From Spirochaetaceae bacterium (GTDB lineage: Bacteria; Spirochaetota; Spirochaetia; Treponematales; Breznakiellaceae), in assembly GCA_031278575.1 (NCBI GenBank), contig JAITKD010000238.1, forward strand, positions 1-31,115: a stretch of 31,115 bases of DNA. The letters are read 5' to 3'. The position numbers and the translations under genes were made by a program. The notes beneath the pieces were generated by a model. The model was not told the DNA's origin, made no database searches, and saw only the letters and a list, made by a program, of their open reading frames with translations. Below, one piece after another: positions 8,384-16,316 of the stretch (its first letter is position 1; each line of letters begins with the position of its first letter).

Positions 8384-10911
8384 GCAAAAAAATCATAACC
8401 GGGGCGATCTTGCTGCTGTTTTCCCTGGGGTTCCTTTTTGCCCGGGATGTGGAAGTTTCCGTGGAAGACGCGGATCTGGATATGCCCCTGGAGGGGGCGG
8501 TGATCCTGTCCTGGGACGGGACTGAATACACCGGTAACGAAGAAGGCCGGGTTATGGTGGCGGTTCCCGACGACCGTCCGGTGGTATTGGTCATCCGGTA
8601 TCCCGGTTATGAAACCCGGCGGCTGACCATACCCCGCACCGGGGATCGGTTTACCGTCGCCTTGCGCCTGGGCGGAGACATCCTGGAAAGCCGGGAACTG
8701 GTCATAGAAGCCCGGCGGCCCGGGACCAGTGAAACCAGAAGCGGCCGCAGCGTAGCCATCACCGGGGAAACCTTATCCCGAACCGCGGAAATTGGGATTG
8801 TCGAAGACGTGATGACCTCAATCAAACTCCTCCCCGGGGTGGGATATACCGGTTCCTTTAACGCCATGCCCTCCATCCGGGGGGGAGAGCCCGGGGATCT
8901 TATGGCGGTCCTCGACGGGTTTTATATCAGCCAGCCCTATCACTGGAACGGGGTGGTTTCGATCTTTGATCCCAAAATGGTAGCGAGCGCCCAGCTTTCC
9001 CATGGGGTGTTTTCGTCCCGGTACGGCCATACCATATCGGGACTGCTGGAGATAAATTCCAAACAGCCCTCCCCGGTGGAAACGGAGCTGGATATGGGTA
9101 TTTCCACCAGCGCGGCCAATCTGAACCTGTCCGTTCCCCTTTGGGGTAAGGGCGGGGTCATGTTTATGGGAAAGGTTACTTATTGGGACCCTTTTATATG
9201 GCTGGCAAAACAATTTGTCGCCGATGTACGATTTGTCCGGGTGGCTCCTTATATACGCAGTACCGCCCTGACGGGGAATTACCGTTTGGCGCCGGAACTG
9301 GAATTAACCGCCAGCGGTTTTTTTGGCGTTGACGGGGTGGGGGCCTTTTACCATAATTATTCCGGTTATACGAGTCTTACCAGTACCAGCGATATGAGTT
9401 TTGACTGGATAAACCGGCTCGGGTTTCTTAATATGGGCTTTACCTACAATCCCCGGCCGGCCATGATGCTCAAGGCAAACGCCGGGGCGGGATTTTTTCA
9501 GTCCGATACGGCCGGATATATAGCCAATAATGTTTTTATGTATTATTCCGAGGAATTTAAAAAGAACTATCATATTACCGATGATTATTATAATATCGAC
9601 CGCTTGCAGCACATGTCCCTTACCACCACCACCGCCAACTTTCAGGGCCGGGTAGATTTTGATTGGGAACTGGGCCATGGGTTCCTTTTTGCCGCCGGGG
9701 CCCAGGAACTGTACTCCCAGTGGATTCAAGAGGAAAATTCCCAGTTTTTTGTGGAATTCAGCAAAGAATTATTGGAACAAATGGGGATATCCTATCCGAA
9801 TGTACCCTCCGGGGGGTACATCACGTTTTTGAACCAAATCCCCATTAGTGTCCATAACCACGGTTTAACCACCTCCGCCTATACCCTTCTGGAATATTCC
9901 GGTCCCCGCAGGATCTTTGGGGCGGAACTGGGACTCCGGGTGGATCACCTCTATTTTATGGGCCGGGATTTTACCATCCAAACCATACCGGCCCTTAATC
10001 CCCGGCTGAACCTGGATTTTAACGTCCTTAAAGACAAGGGGCCCCTGGATTCCCTGAGTTTTACCCTGGGAACCGGGCTTTTTTCATCCCAAAACGAGTT
10101 AATTTCTTTTATTCAGGCCCAGAACCGCATAAGCGATTTTGAATTGAAGCAGAACCGTTCCTGGACCAGCATCGCCGGAACCAAAATTGATTTACAAGAG
10201 GGATTTACCTTTACCCTGGAAGGGTATTTTAAATATGTCTTTGACCTGGCCTATGAGGGGTTGGCACTGATCCCCACCGAGACCCAAACAGCGGGTTATT
10301 TTGACGGGGAAGGTTTTATTTGGGGTTTTGATATGATGTTCCAAAAATTAGAATCCCGGTTCTGGGACGGGTGGATTTCCTATTCCTTTGTATATGCCCG
10401 TTACCGGAACCCTTCCGCCAAACCCGGCGAATGGATCTCCGGGGCCAACGTGAACGGCGACTGGTATTACCCCTCCTTTCACCGGTTCCATACCCTCAAC
10501 CTGGTGCTGAACATCAAACCGGTACGGTTTGTCAATATCGCTTTCCGTTTTGGGTTAGCCAGCGGCGTTCCCCGATCCGATACGGGCAGGATCCGCGTTG
10601 CTCCCCTGTTGCTGGAGGACGGTAAAACCCTGGTGGAGGTATACAAACGGGGGACCCGTTATTCGGATACCAACCGGATGCCCTGGGCCATACCCCTGGA
10701 TATAAAATTATCCTGGTTTTTCTTTAATTCCCGGAATAGGGTTCAGGGGGAGGCCTATTTGGGTCTTGAAAATCTGCAGACCCTTTTTTACAAACCCAAA
10801 GGGAATACCACCTTCAACCGGTACACCGGTAAGGAAGAAGCGGGGAGCAGTACCGCAATCTATAATTTGCCCATACCCATGATTTCTTTTGGGTTTAAAT
10901 GGAGTTATTAA
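8380..10911 (+). CDS. TonB-dependent outer-membrane receptor with N-terminal carboxypeptidase-regulatory-like domain
   Basis: The 843-residue protein starts at GTG with a clear signal peptide (cleavage likely near LFA-RD, residue 21). Residues about 22-97 look like the regulatory-like beta-sandwich found at the N-terminus of many TonB-dependent transporters. A TonB-box-like RELVIEARR (about 105-113) is followed by a plug domain (about 125-235) with PSIRGGEPGD, LDGFYI and a GVFSSRYGHTISGLLEI segment. The remainder alternates aromatic and polar residues like a beta-barrel and ends in FGFKWSY, a typical outer-membrane assembly signal. The ligand is not evident. It is followed directly by a lipoprotein and the exbB-exbD-exbD-tonB genes, so it probably has a dedicated energiser. 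Confidence 0.88.
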   Translation: MSKKIITGAILLLFSLGFLFARDVEVSVEDADLDMPLEGAVILSWDGTEYTGNEEGRVMVAVPDDRPVVLVIRYPGYETRRLTIPRTGDRFTVALRLGGDILESRELVIEARRPGTSETRSGRSVAITGETLSRTAEIGIVEDVMTSIKLLPGVGYTGSFNAMPSIRGGEPGDLMAVLDGFYISQPYHWNGVVSIFDPKMVASAQLSHGVFSSRYGHTISGLLEINSKQPSPVETELDMGISTSAANLNLSVPLWGKGGVMFMGKVTYWDPFIWLAKQFVADVRFVRVAPYIRSTALTGNYRLAPELELTASGFFGVDGVGAFYHNYSGYTSLTSTSDMSFDWINRLGFLNMGFTYNPRPAMMLKANAGAGFFQSDTAGYIANNVFMYYSEEFKKNYHITDDYYNIDRLQHMSLTTTTANFQGRVDFDWELGHGFLFAAGAQELYSQWIQEENSQFFVEFSKELLEQMGISYPNVPSGGYITFLNQIPISVHNHGLTTSAYTLLEYSGPRRIFGAELGLRVDHLYFMGRDFTIQTIPALNPRLNLDFNVLKDKGPLDSLSFTLGTGLFSSQNELISFIQAQNRISDFELKQNRSWTSIAGTKIDLQEGFTFTLEGYFKYVFDLAYEGLALIPTETQTAGYFDGEGFIWGFDMMFQKLESRFWDGWISYSFVYARYRNPSAKPGEWISGANVNGDWYYPSFHRFHTLNLVLNIKPVRFVNIAFRFGLASGVPRSDTGRIRVAPLLLEDGKTLVEVYKRGTRYSDTNRMPWAIPLDIKLSWFFFNSRNRVQGEAYLGLENLQTLFYKPKGNTTFNRYTGKEEAGSSTAIYNLPIPMISFGFKWSY

Positions 10912-10920
10912 GGAACCGGA

Positions 10921-11793
10921 ATGAGGAGAAAAAAATCGAGGAATAAAAACCATTCCCTTCCCCTGCTGATTACGCTGGGATTGGCGGTCCTCTGTTCCGG
11001 GTGTTCCAGTTTGGTAAACCTGGGGGGCCGGGCCTTGGACGGGTCGGCCTTTAGGGAAAAAACCCGAGCCCGGTACCGCAGCCTTTCAACGGGATTTCCG
11101 GGGGAAATTGAGGTTCGGGAAGTCCAGGTTGAAGGGGGCGATCCCTGCCTCGCCATTTCTCCCGGACTGATTCCGGCCCTGATTTTTATGGGGTCTGTCC
11201 CCGAAACGGGGGAATTCCGCCTTGATTCCCTGCGATTCCTCTCTTCCAACCTCACGGGGTGGAACGAATTTACCCGGGGACTCTCCGGGGGCGGTGTTTT
11301 TAGGGTCGAGGGGAACCGGGCAACCCTGAGGCTGGAGGGCCCCGTGGAACCCCTGGACATAACCGGGGGGAAGATCCGGCAGAAAGACACCCGGATTATT
11401 GGGGATCAGGCCCTCCAGGCCCTGCGTAACCGGGAGGAACGGATCGCGGCCCTTATCCAGTGGATGTACTCCCGGGAAACGGTCCCGGTCTTTACCGGCC
11501 AGGGGGCTTTTGAAAAATACTGGAAGCCCGTCCTGTTTCCCGAACTGGTCTCTCCGGAGAAACGCCCCAAGACCTGGAACGAAACCGGGGCGGTATGGAC
11601 CAAGGCCGAAGACATCCGGTGGAATGTAACCTATACCGAATCCCTTTTCCCTGAGGAATTGTATAATCTGCGGAATTCGGGTACCCTTCTTCGGGATTGG
11701 GAAGAGGCCGCTGCCTGGATATATCTGGAATACGAATGGGATCGAATCGTAATGTTTTTTGGTGAAGAAATTCAACTTATAAAAGTCAAGTGA
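10921..11793 (+). CDS. Unrecognised lipoprotein of the TonB cassette
   Basis: The 290-residue protein has a basic N-terminus, a hydrophobic stretch and a lipobox-like LCSGC with acceptor Cys28, so it is probably a lipoprotein. The mature part is rich in Trp, Arg and Glu and has no family signature I know; a central GGxFRVEGNxATLRLEGP-type segment looks like beta structure. It is not a SusD-like protein by size or motif. It lies between the receptor and exbB: its SD sequence overlaps the receptor stop, and its own stop is eight bases before exbB. That position suggests an accessory in ligand capture or an anchor linking receptor and energiser. Both are inference. Confidence 0.8.
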   Translation: MRRKKSRNKNHSLPLLITLGLAVLCSGCSSLVNLGGRALDGSAFREKTRARYRSLSTGFPGEIEVREVQVEGGDPCLAISPGLIPALIFMGSVPETGEFRLDSLRFLSSNLTGWNEFTRGLSGGGVFRVEGNRATLRLEGPVEPLDITGGKIRQKDTRIIGDQALQALRNREERIAALIQWMYSRETVPVFTGQGAFEKYWKPVLFPELVSPEKRPKTWNETGAVWTKAEDIRWNVTYTESLFPEELYNLRNSGTLLRDWEEAAAWIYLEYEWDRIVMFFGEEIQLIKVK

Positions 11794-11800
11794 GGTATCT

Positions 11801-12487
11801 ATGAATAGCGAACCGGGAGGGTTTTCGTTATTAACCTTTTTTCAGATGGGGGGCATTTTTATGTGGCCCCTTTTGGCCTTTTCCATTGCCACCATCGCCA
11901 TTGCCCTGGAACGGGCTGTCTACGTATTGTATCATAACCTGCGGGTAGAGGACCTTAAAACGCGGGTAGAGACGTATATCAAAACCGGGGATATTCCCGG
12001 GGCGCGGGATTATTTGATGGCCCTGACCAAACGCCGGATCGGCGCCCGGATCCTCCTGACCCTGGTGAACCGGTCCCGGCTTTCCGAACATCTCATGGAA
12101 CGGGCGGTAGAAACCGAGGCCCTGAACTGCATCAATTCCCTGGAAAACGGTTTCAACTTCCTCACCGCCCTGGGCTCCCTCTCCCCCCTGACCGGCTTCC
12201 TGGGTACGGTGTCGGGGATGATCGGGGCCTTTAAATCCATCGCCGAGGCCACCGAGGTAAACGCCCAAATTGTAGCCAACGGTATTTACGAGGCCTTGAT
12301 CACCACGGTTTTCGGCCTGATCATCGCCATCATCGCCATGGTAGCCCATTCCCTGCTTACCCATGTGGTGGATAAGTTTACCGCGGAGGTAGAAGCGGCC
12401 TGTTCGGAACTTATCACGGAATTGGCCATAGCCCATAGCGGCGCCGAAATCCCGCCAATGCCGGAACCCGGCGCCGTCACCGGATAA
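11801..12487 (+). CDS. exbB: ExbB/TolQ/MotA-family proton channel
   Basis: ExbB forms the inner-membrane pentamer that, with ExbD, uses the proton gradient to drive TonB. The 228-residue protein has three hydrophobic segments: about 15-37, about 115-142 with the family signature GSLSPLTGFLGTVSGMIGAF, and about 158-185 (EALITTVFGLIIAIIAMVAH). A long cytoplasmic loop lies between the first and second. The ATG follows a GAGG eight bases after the lipoprotein stop, and the gene is followed four bases later by the first exbD. TolQ is an alternative by family, but the neighbouring tonB and receptor favour ExbB. Confidence 0.92.
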   Translation: MNSEPGGFSLLTFFQMGGIFMWPLLAFSIATIAIALERAVYVLYHNLRVEDLKTRVETYIKTGDIPGARDYLMALTKRRIGARILLTLVNRSRLSEHLMERAVETEALNCINSLENGFNFLTALGSLSPLTGFLGTVSGMIGAFKSIAEATEVNAQIVANGIYEALITTVFGLIIAIIAMVAHSLLTHVVDKFTAEVEAACSELITELAIAHSGAEIPPMPEPGAVTG

Positions 12488-12491
12488 ACCC

Positions 12492-12905
12492 ATGACGCTC
12501 CGCCGGCGGAAAAAAGATACCCATGAAGACTCAAGCGCCTTAAGTGATTTGGCCTTCCTTTTGATCATTTATTTTATCGTCATCGCCGGTTTTAATGTTA
12601 ATAAGGGGTTTTTAATGAACCTTCCGGCCCGGGATTCCACCCGGTTCATCCTCAAGGAGGATCTTTTACGGTATGAACTGGACGGGTCCGGCCGGCTGCT
12701 GCTCCAGGGTAACGTCAGGGACATTGCCGCGGTGGAACAGGAAATCCGATCCGCCCTGGGAACCAACCCCAACCTGGCGGTGGTCCTTACGGTGGATCCC
12801 CAAACCCCCTGGCAAAGGGTGGTTTCTTTTGTGGAATTGGCCCAAAAGCTCCAGGTGGATTCTTTTTCTTTTACCATGAAGGATGAAAATGCTCAGGAAC
12901 CATAA
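12492..12905 (+). CDS. exbD: ExbD family protein, first copy
   Basis: The 137-residue protein has a short basic cytoplasmic N-terminus and a single membrane segment beginning SDLAFLLIIYFIV (about residues 18-33). The Asp of SDLAFLL matches the proton-carrying aspartate of ExbD/TolR. A periplasmic domain of about 100 residues follows, with the strand pattern VVLTVDPQTPW. It differs clearly from the second ExbD, so the two are not a recent duplication. The start follows the exbB stop by four bases with no strong SD, which suggests coupled translation. Confidence 0.88.
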   Translation: MTLRRRKKDTHEDSSALSDLAFLLIIYFIVIAGFNVNKGFLMNLPARDSTRFILKEDLLRYELDGSGRLLLQGNVRDIAAVEQEIRSALGTNPNLAVVLTVDPQTPWQRVVSFVELAQKLQVDSFSFTMKDENAQEP

Positions 12906-12907
12906 AA

Positions 12908-13306
12908 GTGAAAATTAACCGGACGAAAAAAAAATTAATCGTACCCCTAAACGCCATGTCCGATGTGGCTTTCCTCCTCCTCATCTTTATCATGTTGGTA
13001 TCCCTTATAAACTACCGCAAGGAGGTGAAGATCGCCTATCCCGAAGGGGAGTCCGCTAAAAAAGTGAGCGCCGAAAAAAACCTGGAGATCTGGGTAGATC
13101 GGCGGGGTTCCGTTTATCTGGACGGCACCCCCTGCGGTCTTGGGGAAGTGGAGATCGCCGTGGAAGAACGCTACCGGAACGCCCCGGACACCCGGATTCA
13201 CCTCATCGCCGACCGGGACACCCCCTTTGTACATATTAACCGGGTCCTAAAAATTTTACAGATCCTCCAGTACCGGGTGGTGAGTTTTGTGGTGAAAGAT
13301 GCTTAA
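12908..13306 (+). CDS. exbD: ExbD family protein, second copy
   Basis: This 132-residue protein starts at GTG, two bases after the first exbD stop, with AGGA nine bases upstream. After a basic N-terminus it has MSDVAFLLLIFIMLV with the conserved Asp in the membrane segment, then a periplasmic domain with the ExbD-typical IHLIADRDTPFVHINRVLKIL pattern. It fits the classical ExbD consensus better than the first copy. ExbB with two ExbDs and one TonB is a gene set I recall from Xanthomonas and Bacteroidetes, where the second ExbD can be specialised. The last eight bases overlap the tonB start. Confidence 0.9.
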   Translation: MKINRTKKKLIVPLNAMSDVAFLLLIFIMLVSLINYRKEVKIAYPEGESAKKVSAEKNLEIWVDRRGSVYLDGTPCGLGEVEIAVEERYRNAPDTRIHLIADRDTPFVHINRVLKILQILQYRVVSFVVKDA

Positions 13307-13940
13307 ACCCAGCATCCTCCGCCTGCTCTTGTTTTGTTTCGTCGCCGCTGTCCACGGGGTGGTACTTTTCTGTTGGGTGATCTACATCGAACCTTCCCTG
13401 AACGACCCGGAACCACCCCTCTCGGTGATGAAACTGGTGGATATTCAGGAGGAGATCCCCCTCCCCCCCCCACCGCCGCCCCCGCCCCCGGAAACTCCGC
13501 CGCCGGCCGCCGAAAACGCGGTGGAAACCATCGCGGAAAATATGACCGTGGTGGAAGAGGTGCCGGAGGAACAAATCCTGGCGGCGCCCGGTACCATGAC
13601 CGCCCCGGTTCCCGCCCCGGAGCCGGAAACCTATCTGGCTCAGAACAAAATCTCCAAGGTACCGGTATTTTCCGAAGGAGCCATCAAAAAAGTCCTGACC
13701 TATCCCCCTATTGCCCAGCGATCGGGGATCGAAGGATCGGTGATTTTAGAACTTTTTATTGACCGCGAAGGGGTAGTCCAGCGGGTTATCATCCTCAGAG
13801 AAACCCCCGCCGGCCGGGGTTTTGGGGAAGCCGCGGCCAAGGCTTTTCAGGGCCAACGCTGTACCCCGGCGGAATCCAACGGCATTCCCGTGGCGGTCCG
13901 CTACCGTTACCCGGTCCGGTTTACCCTCACGTCACCTTAG
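13299..13940 (+). CDS. tonB: TonB energy transducer
   Basis: The 213-residue protein has the three TonB parts. Residues about 8-30 form one membrane anchor. A spacer from about 50 contains nine consecutive prolines after IPL and then mixed Pro/Ala/Glu. The C-terminal TonB domain (about 130-211) has YPPIAQRSGIEGSVILEL, FIDREGVVQRV and a final VAVRYRYPVRF. The ATG overlaps the end of the second exbD by eight bases. The polyproline is encoded partly by a run of nine C (13463-13471), so a slipped base would shift the frame and remove the C-terminal domain. A GC-rich hairpin element follows the stop. Confidence 0.95.
   Translation: MLKPSILRLLLFCFVAAVHGVVLFCWVIYIEPSLNDPEPPLSVMKLVDIQEEIPLPPPPPPPPPETPPPAAENAVETIAENMTVVEEVPEEQILAAPGTMTAPVPAPEPETYLAQNKISKVPVFSEGAIKKVLTYPPIAQRSGIEGSVILELFIDREGVVQRVIILRETPAGRGFGEAAAKAFQGQRCTPAESNGIPVAVRYRYPVRFTLTSP
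13463..13471 (+). repeat. C9 homopolymer in tonB
   Basis: Nine consecutive C bases encode part of the TonB polyproline. Tracts of this length can slip during replication. A one-base change would leave only the membrane anchor and part of the spacer in frame. Spirochaetes such as T. pallidum are known to vary G/C tracts, but no variation is visible in a single sequence. Confidence 0.6.
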
Positions 13941-13979
13941 CGCCCGTAACGCGACGCGTACAAAAAATTGGTATTAAAC

Positions 13980-14078
13980 CTGAGAAGGCGCCCGCCGGCT
14001 CGCGGGGGCGCTCAGGAGACCGCATCGGGCCACCGGTCCGCGCTCTGCTCCGCGGAGGCTCAGGCGCCGCCGCGGTCT
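13980..14078. terminator. GC-rich nested inverted-repeat element between convergent tonB and corC-like genes
   Basis: A first hairpin (13980-14015) has outer arms CTGAG/CTCAG and inner GCGCCCGC/GCGGGGGCGC. A second (14017-14078) has outer arms AGACCGC/GCGGTCT and encloses the palindrome TCCGCGGA (14049-14056). GC content is clearly higher than in the flanking genes, and the element ends two bases before the corC-like stop. It sits where a bidirectional terminator is expected but lacks a T run on either strand. A REP-like repeat is an alternative. Confidence 0.5.
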
Positions 14079-14079
14079 A

Positions 14080-15330
14080 TCAAATTTCCGGCAGCGGAGC
14101 GACCAAAATTTCCATAACCCGGTGGCGGAGGGTCTTTAAAACTTTTACCGAAAGATCCTGAAACACAAAATGATCCCCTTCCCGGGGCGCCCCCTCCAGG
14201 TTTTCAATCACCCAGCCGCCCACGGTCAAGGCTCCGGGCTTTCCCTCCCCTTCATTGAGGGAAAAAAAATCAAAAAACTCTTTTAACCCCGTATTGCCAA
14301 GAATTTTATACCCCCCCCCTTCCAGGGGGATAATGTTGGTAACCACCTTTTCATGTTCATCCCATATTTCACCGACCAATTCTTCCATAATGTCTTCTAT
14401 GGTGATAATCCCCATGGTCCCGCCGAATTCATCCACCAGGACCGCCATGTGGGACTTTTTTTCCTGGAGGATTTTGAGGAGCCCTGAAATTTTCATGGAT
14501 TTGGTGATAAATACCGCGGGTTTGACAATCTGGTCCAGGGGGCGCTTTTGATTAATCACCTGGTAGAGAAAATCCTTTAATAAAATAACCCCGGTAATAT
14601 TATCTATGGATTCCTTAAAAACCGGCAGCCGGGAATATCCTGAATCAAAAAATTTCTGTTTGATGGATTCGGTAGAATCCGCGAGGGATACCGCGGCCAC
14701 ATCCACCCGGGGGGTATAAATATCGTTGGCGGTAAGATCGTCAAACTCAATGGCCTGGCGGATCATGTCTTCTTCCCCCTTGTTAATACCCCCCTCTTGC
14801 CGCACCTCCTCCACAAAGGTGAGGAGTTCCGCTTCGGTCACGGAACGGTCCGAACGGATCCTGAAAATTCTGAGAATAAATTGTTTCCAATAGGTAATCA
14901 GCCGGTTTATGGGCGAAAAAACAATCAGTAACCCCCGTAACAGGGGGGCGGAAAACATGGCAAATTTTTCGGGGTCTTCTTTCGCCAGGGTTTTGGGGGA
15001 AATTTCGCCGAAGAGGAGGACCAGTACGGTCATCACCAGGGTTGCCAGGCTGACCCCGGGATTGCCGAAAAAGCCGACAAATAACACCGTGGCTAAGGCG
15101 GAAGAGCTGATATTGACGATATTATTTCCGATAAGTACCGTAGACAAAAGGCGGTCATAATTTTCCGACAGCCTAAGGACCAGGGCCGCCCGTTTATTAC
15201 CCTGCGCCGCCAGGTTTTTTATTTTTATCCGGTTTAACGATGAAAAGGCGGTTTCGCTGGCGGAAAAAAAAGCGGAACCCATGAGCAATAAGCCGAGGGA
15301 AATAATAATGCCAATATTAAAAGAATCCAT
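14080..15330 (-). CDS. CNNM/CorC-type membrane protein with two CBS domains
   Basis: The 416-residue protein has an N-terminal CNNM (DUF21) domain with about four hydrophobic segments (residues about 1-140, including FFSASETAFSSLN and LLFGEISPKTLAKE). Two CBS domains follow (about 205-325, with YTPRVDVAAVSL and VDEFGGTMGIITIEDIMEELVGEI), then a C-terminal CorC_HlyC domain (about 335-410). Such proteins are implicated in magnesium or cobalt efflux, and the older TlyC haemolysin name is not informative. It is transcribed alone and convergent to tonB. No strong SD is present; AT-rich TATAAA boxes lie just upstream of the ATG. A run of nine G encodes Gly-Gly-Gly near the CorC_HlyC domain. Confidence 0.9.
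   Translation of the reverse strand: MDSFNIGIIISLGLLLMGSAFFSASETAFSSLNRIKIKNLAAQGNKRAALVLRLSENYDRLLSTVLIGNNIVNISSSALATVLFVGFFGNPGVSLATLVMTVLVLLFGEISPKTLAKEDPEKFAMFSAPLLRGLLIVFSPINRLITYWKQFILRIFRIRSDRSVTEAELLTFVEEVRQEGGINKGEEDMIRQAIEFDDLTANDIYTPRVDVAAVSLADSTESIKQKFFDSGYSRLPVFKESIDNITGVILLKDFLYQVINQKRPLDQIVKPAVFITKSMKISGLLKILQEKKSHMAVLVDEFGGTMGIITIEDIMEELVGEIWDEHEKVVTNIIPLEGGGYKILGNTGLKEFFDFFSLNEGEGKPGALTVGGWVIENLEGAPREGDHFVFQDLSVKVLKTLRHRVMEILVAPLPEI
14311..14319 (-). repeat. G9 homopolymer in the corC-like gene
   Basis: On the coding strand nine G bases encode three glycines before TYR-Lys-Ile-Leu in the CorC_HlyC domain. Slippage would truncate only the last domain. It is one of the two longest G/C tracts in the window, the other being in tonB. 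Confidence 0.55.
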
Positions 15331-15494
15331 GTGTCTTTTATATATTTATACGATTTTGACCTCCCTGTAAATATATCCTGCCGGGTGTTGAAAATAAGGA
15401 ATAGAAAAAAGGAAAGAATACCCTTGATAAGTTAGCGGCCCCCGATAGCTCGCCTTTCGATCCTTGCCAACAGGCACCGGAAAACCGGGATGTT

Positions 15495-16316
15495 TTATAG
15501 TTTTGGAAATTGATAGACCCCCTCTTCCTCGGCAACCATGGAGTCCTTCTCCAGGTTTTTCAGAGCTCTATAGAGTTCTTCCTGTTTAATTCCGGTTTGT
15601 TTGAAAAGCTCATCGGCGGTAGCAGGTCCTTGAGAAATCAGGCTCTTGATGATATGTCCCCGAATCTGCCGGAATGAACCCTTAAAGGGGCTTTGCCTCG
15701 TGTAATGGGCGCTTTTCCTCCCGGGGTTTACCGTTACCTTCTTCAAGGCCGCCCCATAATCCATGAGGGCCCAATACCAGCGGCGGGGATTTTTTTCGTC
15801 AAGCGCTTCTTTTAGAATGGGAAATAGTTCTCTGTCCTTTACCTCCCGCTGATTATGAAAAAAGAAATGGAGTACTGAAGCGCGGATATTGGTTTCAATA
15901 AATACCGAAGGATAATTATACCCAAAACAAGCAATAGCCCCGGCGGTATAGGCTCCGATACCCGGAAGGGGAAGCAGGAGGGCCGGAGTTTCCGGTACCT
16001 TACCGTCGTATTTTTTTGTAATAAGCCGGGCGCATTCTATAATAAACCGTCCCCGGCGGTTATATCCCAGGCCGCTCCATTCCCTAAGGGCGTCTTCCAG
16101 GGACACCTTGGCCAGATCCTTTGGGGTCGGCCAAAGCCGCATCCACCGCTCCCAATAGGGTATTACCCGTTCAATCTGGGTCTGTTGAAGCATAAATTCG
16201 GAAACCATTACCCCCCAGGGCTGGGGATCCGCTCTCCAGGGAAAGGTTCTCCCCTGTTCTTCATAATAGGAATAGATTACTTCTTTAAATTCAGAAACAG
16301 ACGGTGTTTGATTCAT
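15495..16316 (-). CDS. mutY: MutY-like adenine DNA glycosylase lacking the iron-sulfur cluster
   Basis: The 273-residue protein has the helix-hairpin-helix GPD fold of A/G-mismatch glycosylases: FPWR, SEFMLQQTQ with catalytic Glu40, and the hairpin LPGIGAYTAGAIA. At the position of the second catalytic acid (the Asp of LDGNVKRV in E. coli MutY) it reads IETNIRAS, so Glu141 replaces Asp. The four-cysteine cluster loop is absent; the only cysteines lie in IIECAR and AIACFG. The C-terminal NUDIX-like 8-oxoG domain is also absent, replaced by about 60 residues resembling a winged helix. I recall ETNIR-type, clusterless relatives in other bacteria. The start shares one base with the upstream stop (TAATG), with AAAGGAA upstream. 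Confidence 0.82.
   Translation of the reverse strand: MNQTPSVSEFKEVIYSYYEEQGRTFPWRADPQPWGVMVSEFMLQQTQIERVIPYWERWMRLWPTPKDLAKVSLEDALREWSGLGYNRRGRFIIECARLITKKYDGKVPETPALLLPLPGIGAYTAGAIACFGYNYPSVFIETNIRASVLHFFFHNQREVKDRELFPILKEALDEKNPRRWYWALMDYGAALKKVTVNPGRKSAHYTRQSPFKGSFRQIRGHIIKSLISQGPATADELFKQTGIKQEELYRALKNLEKDSMVAEEEGVYQFPKL

Noticed and set aside
8232..8594. 120-residue minus-strand ORF across the receptor start
   Set aside because: It overlaps both the small membrane protein and the receptor signal peptide, and has no motif or ribosome binding site.
13334..13762. 142-residue plus-strand ORF inside tonB
   Set aside because: It is the alternative frame of a proline-rich GC-rich region; no independent start signal. 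It matters only as the frame entered after slippage in the C9 tract.
15338..15535. 65-residue minus-strand ORF after the mutY-like gene
   Set aside because: It overlaps the 3' end of the mutY-like gene, has no recognisable domain or SD, and its codons look non-coding.
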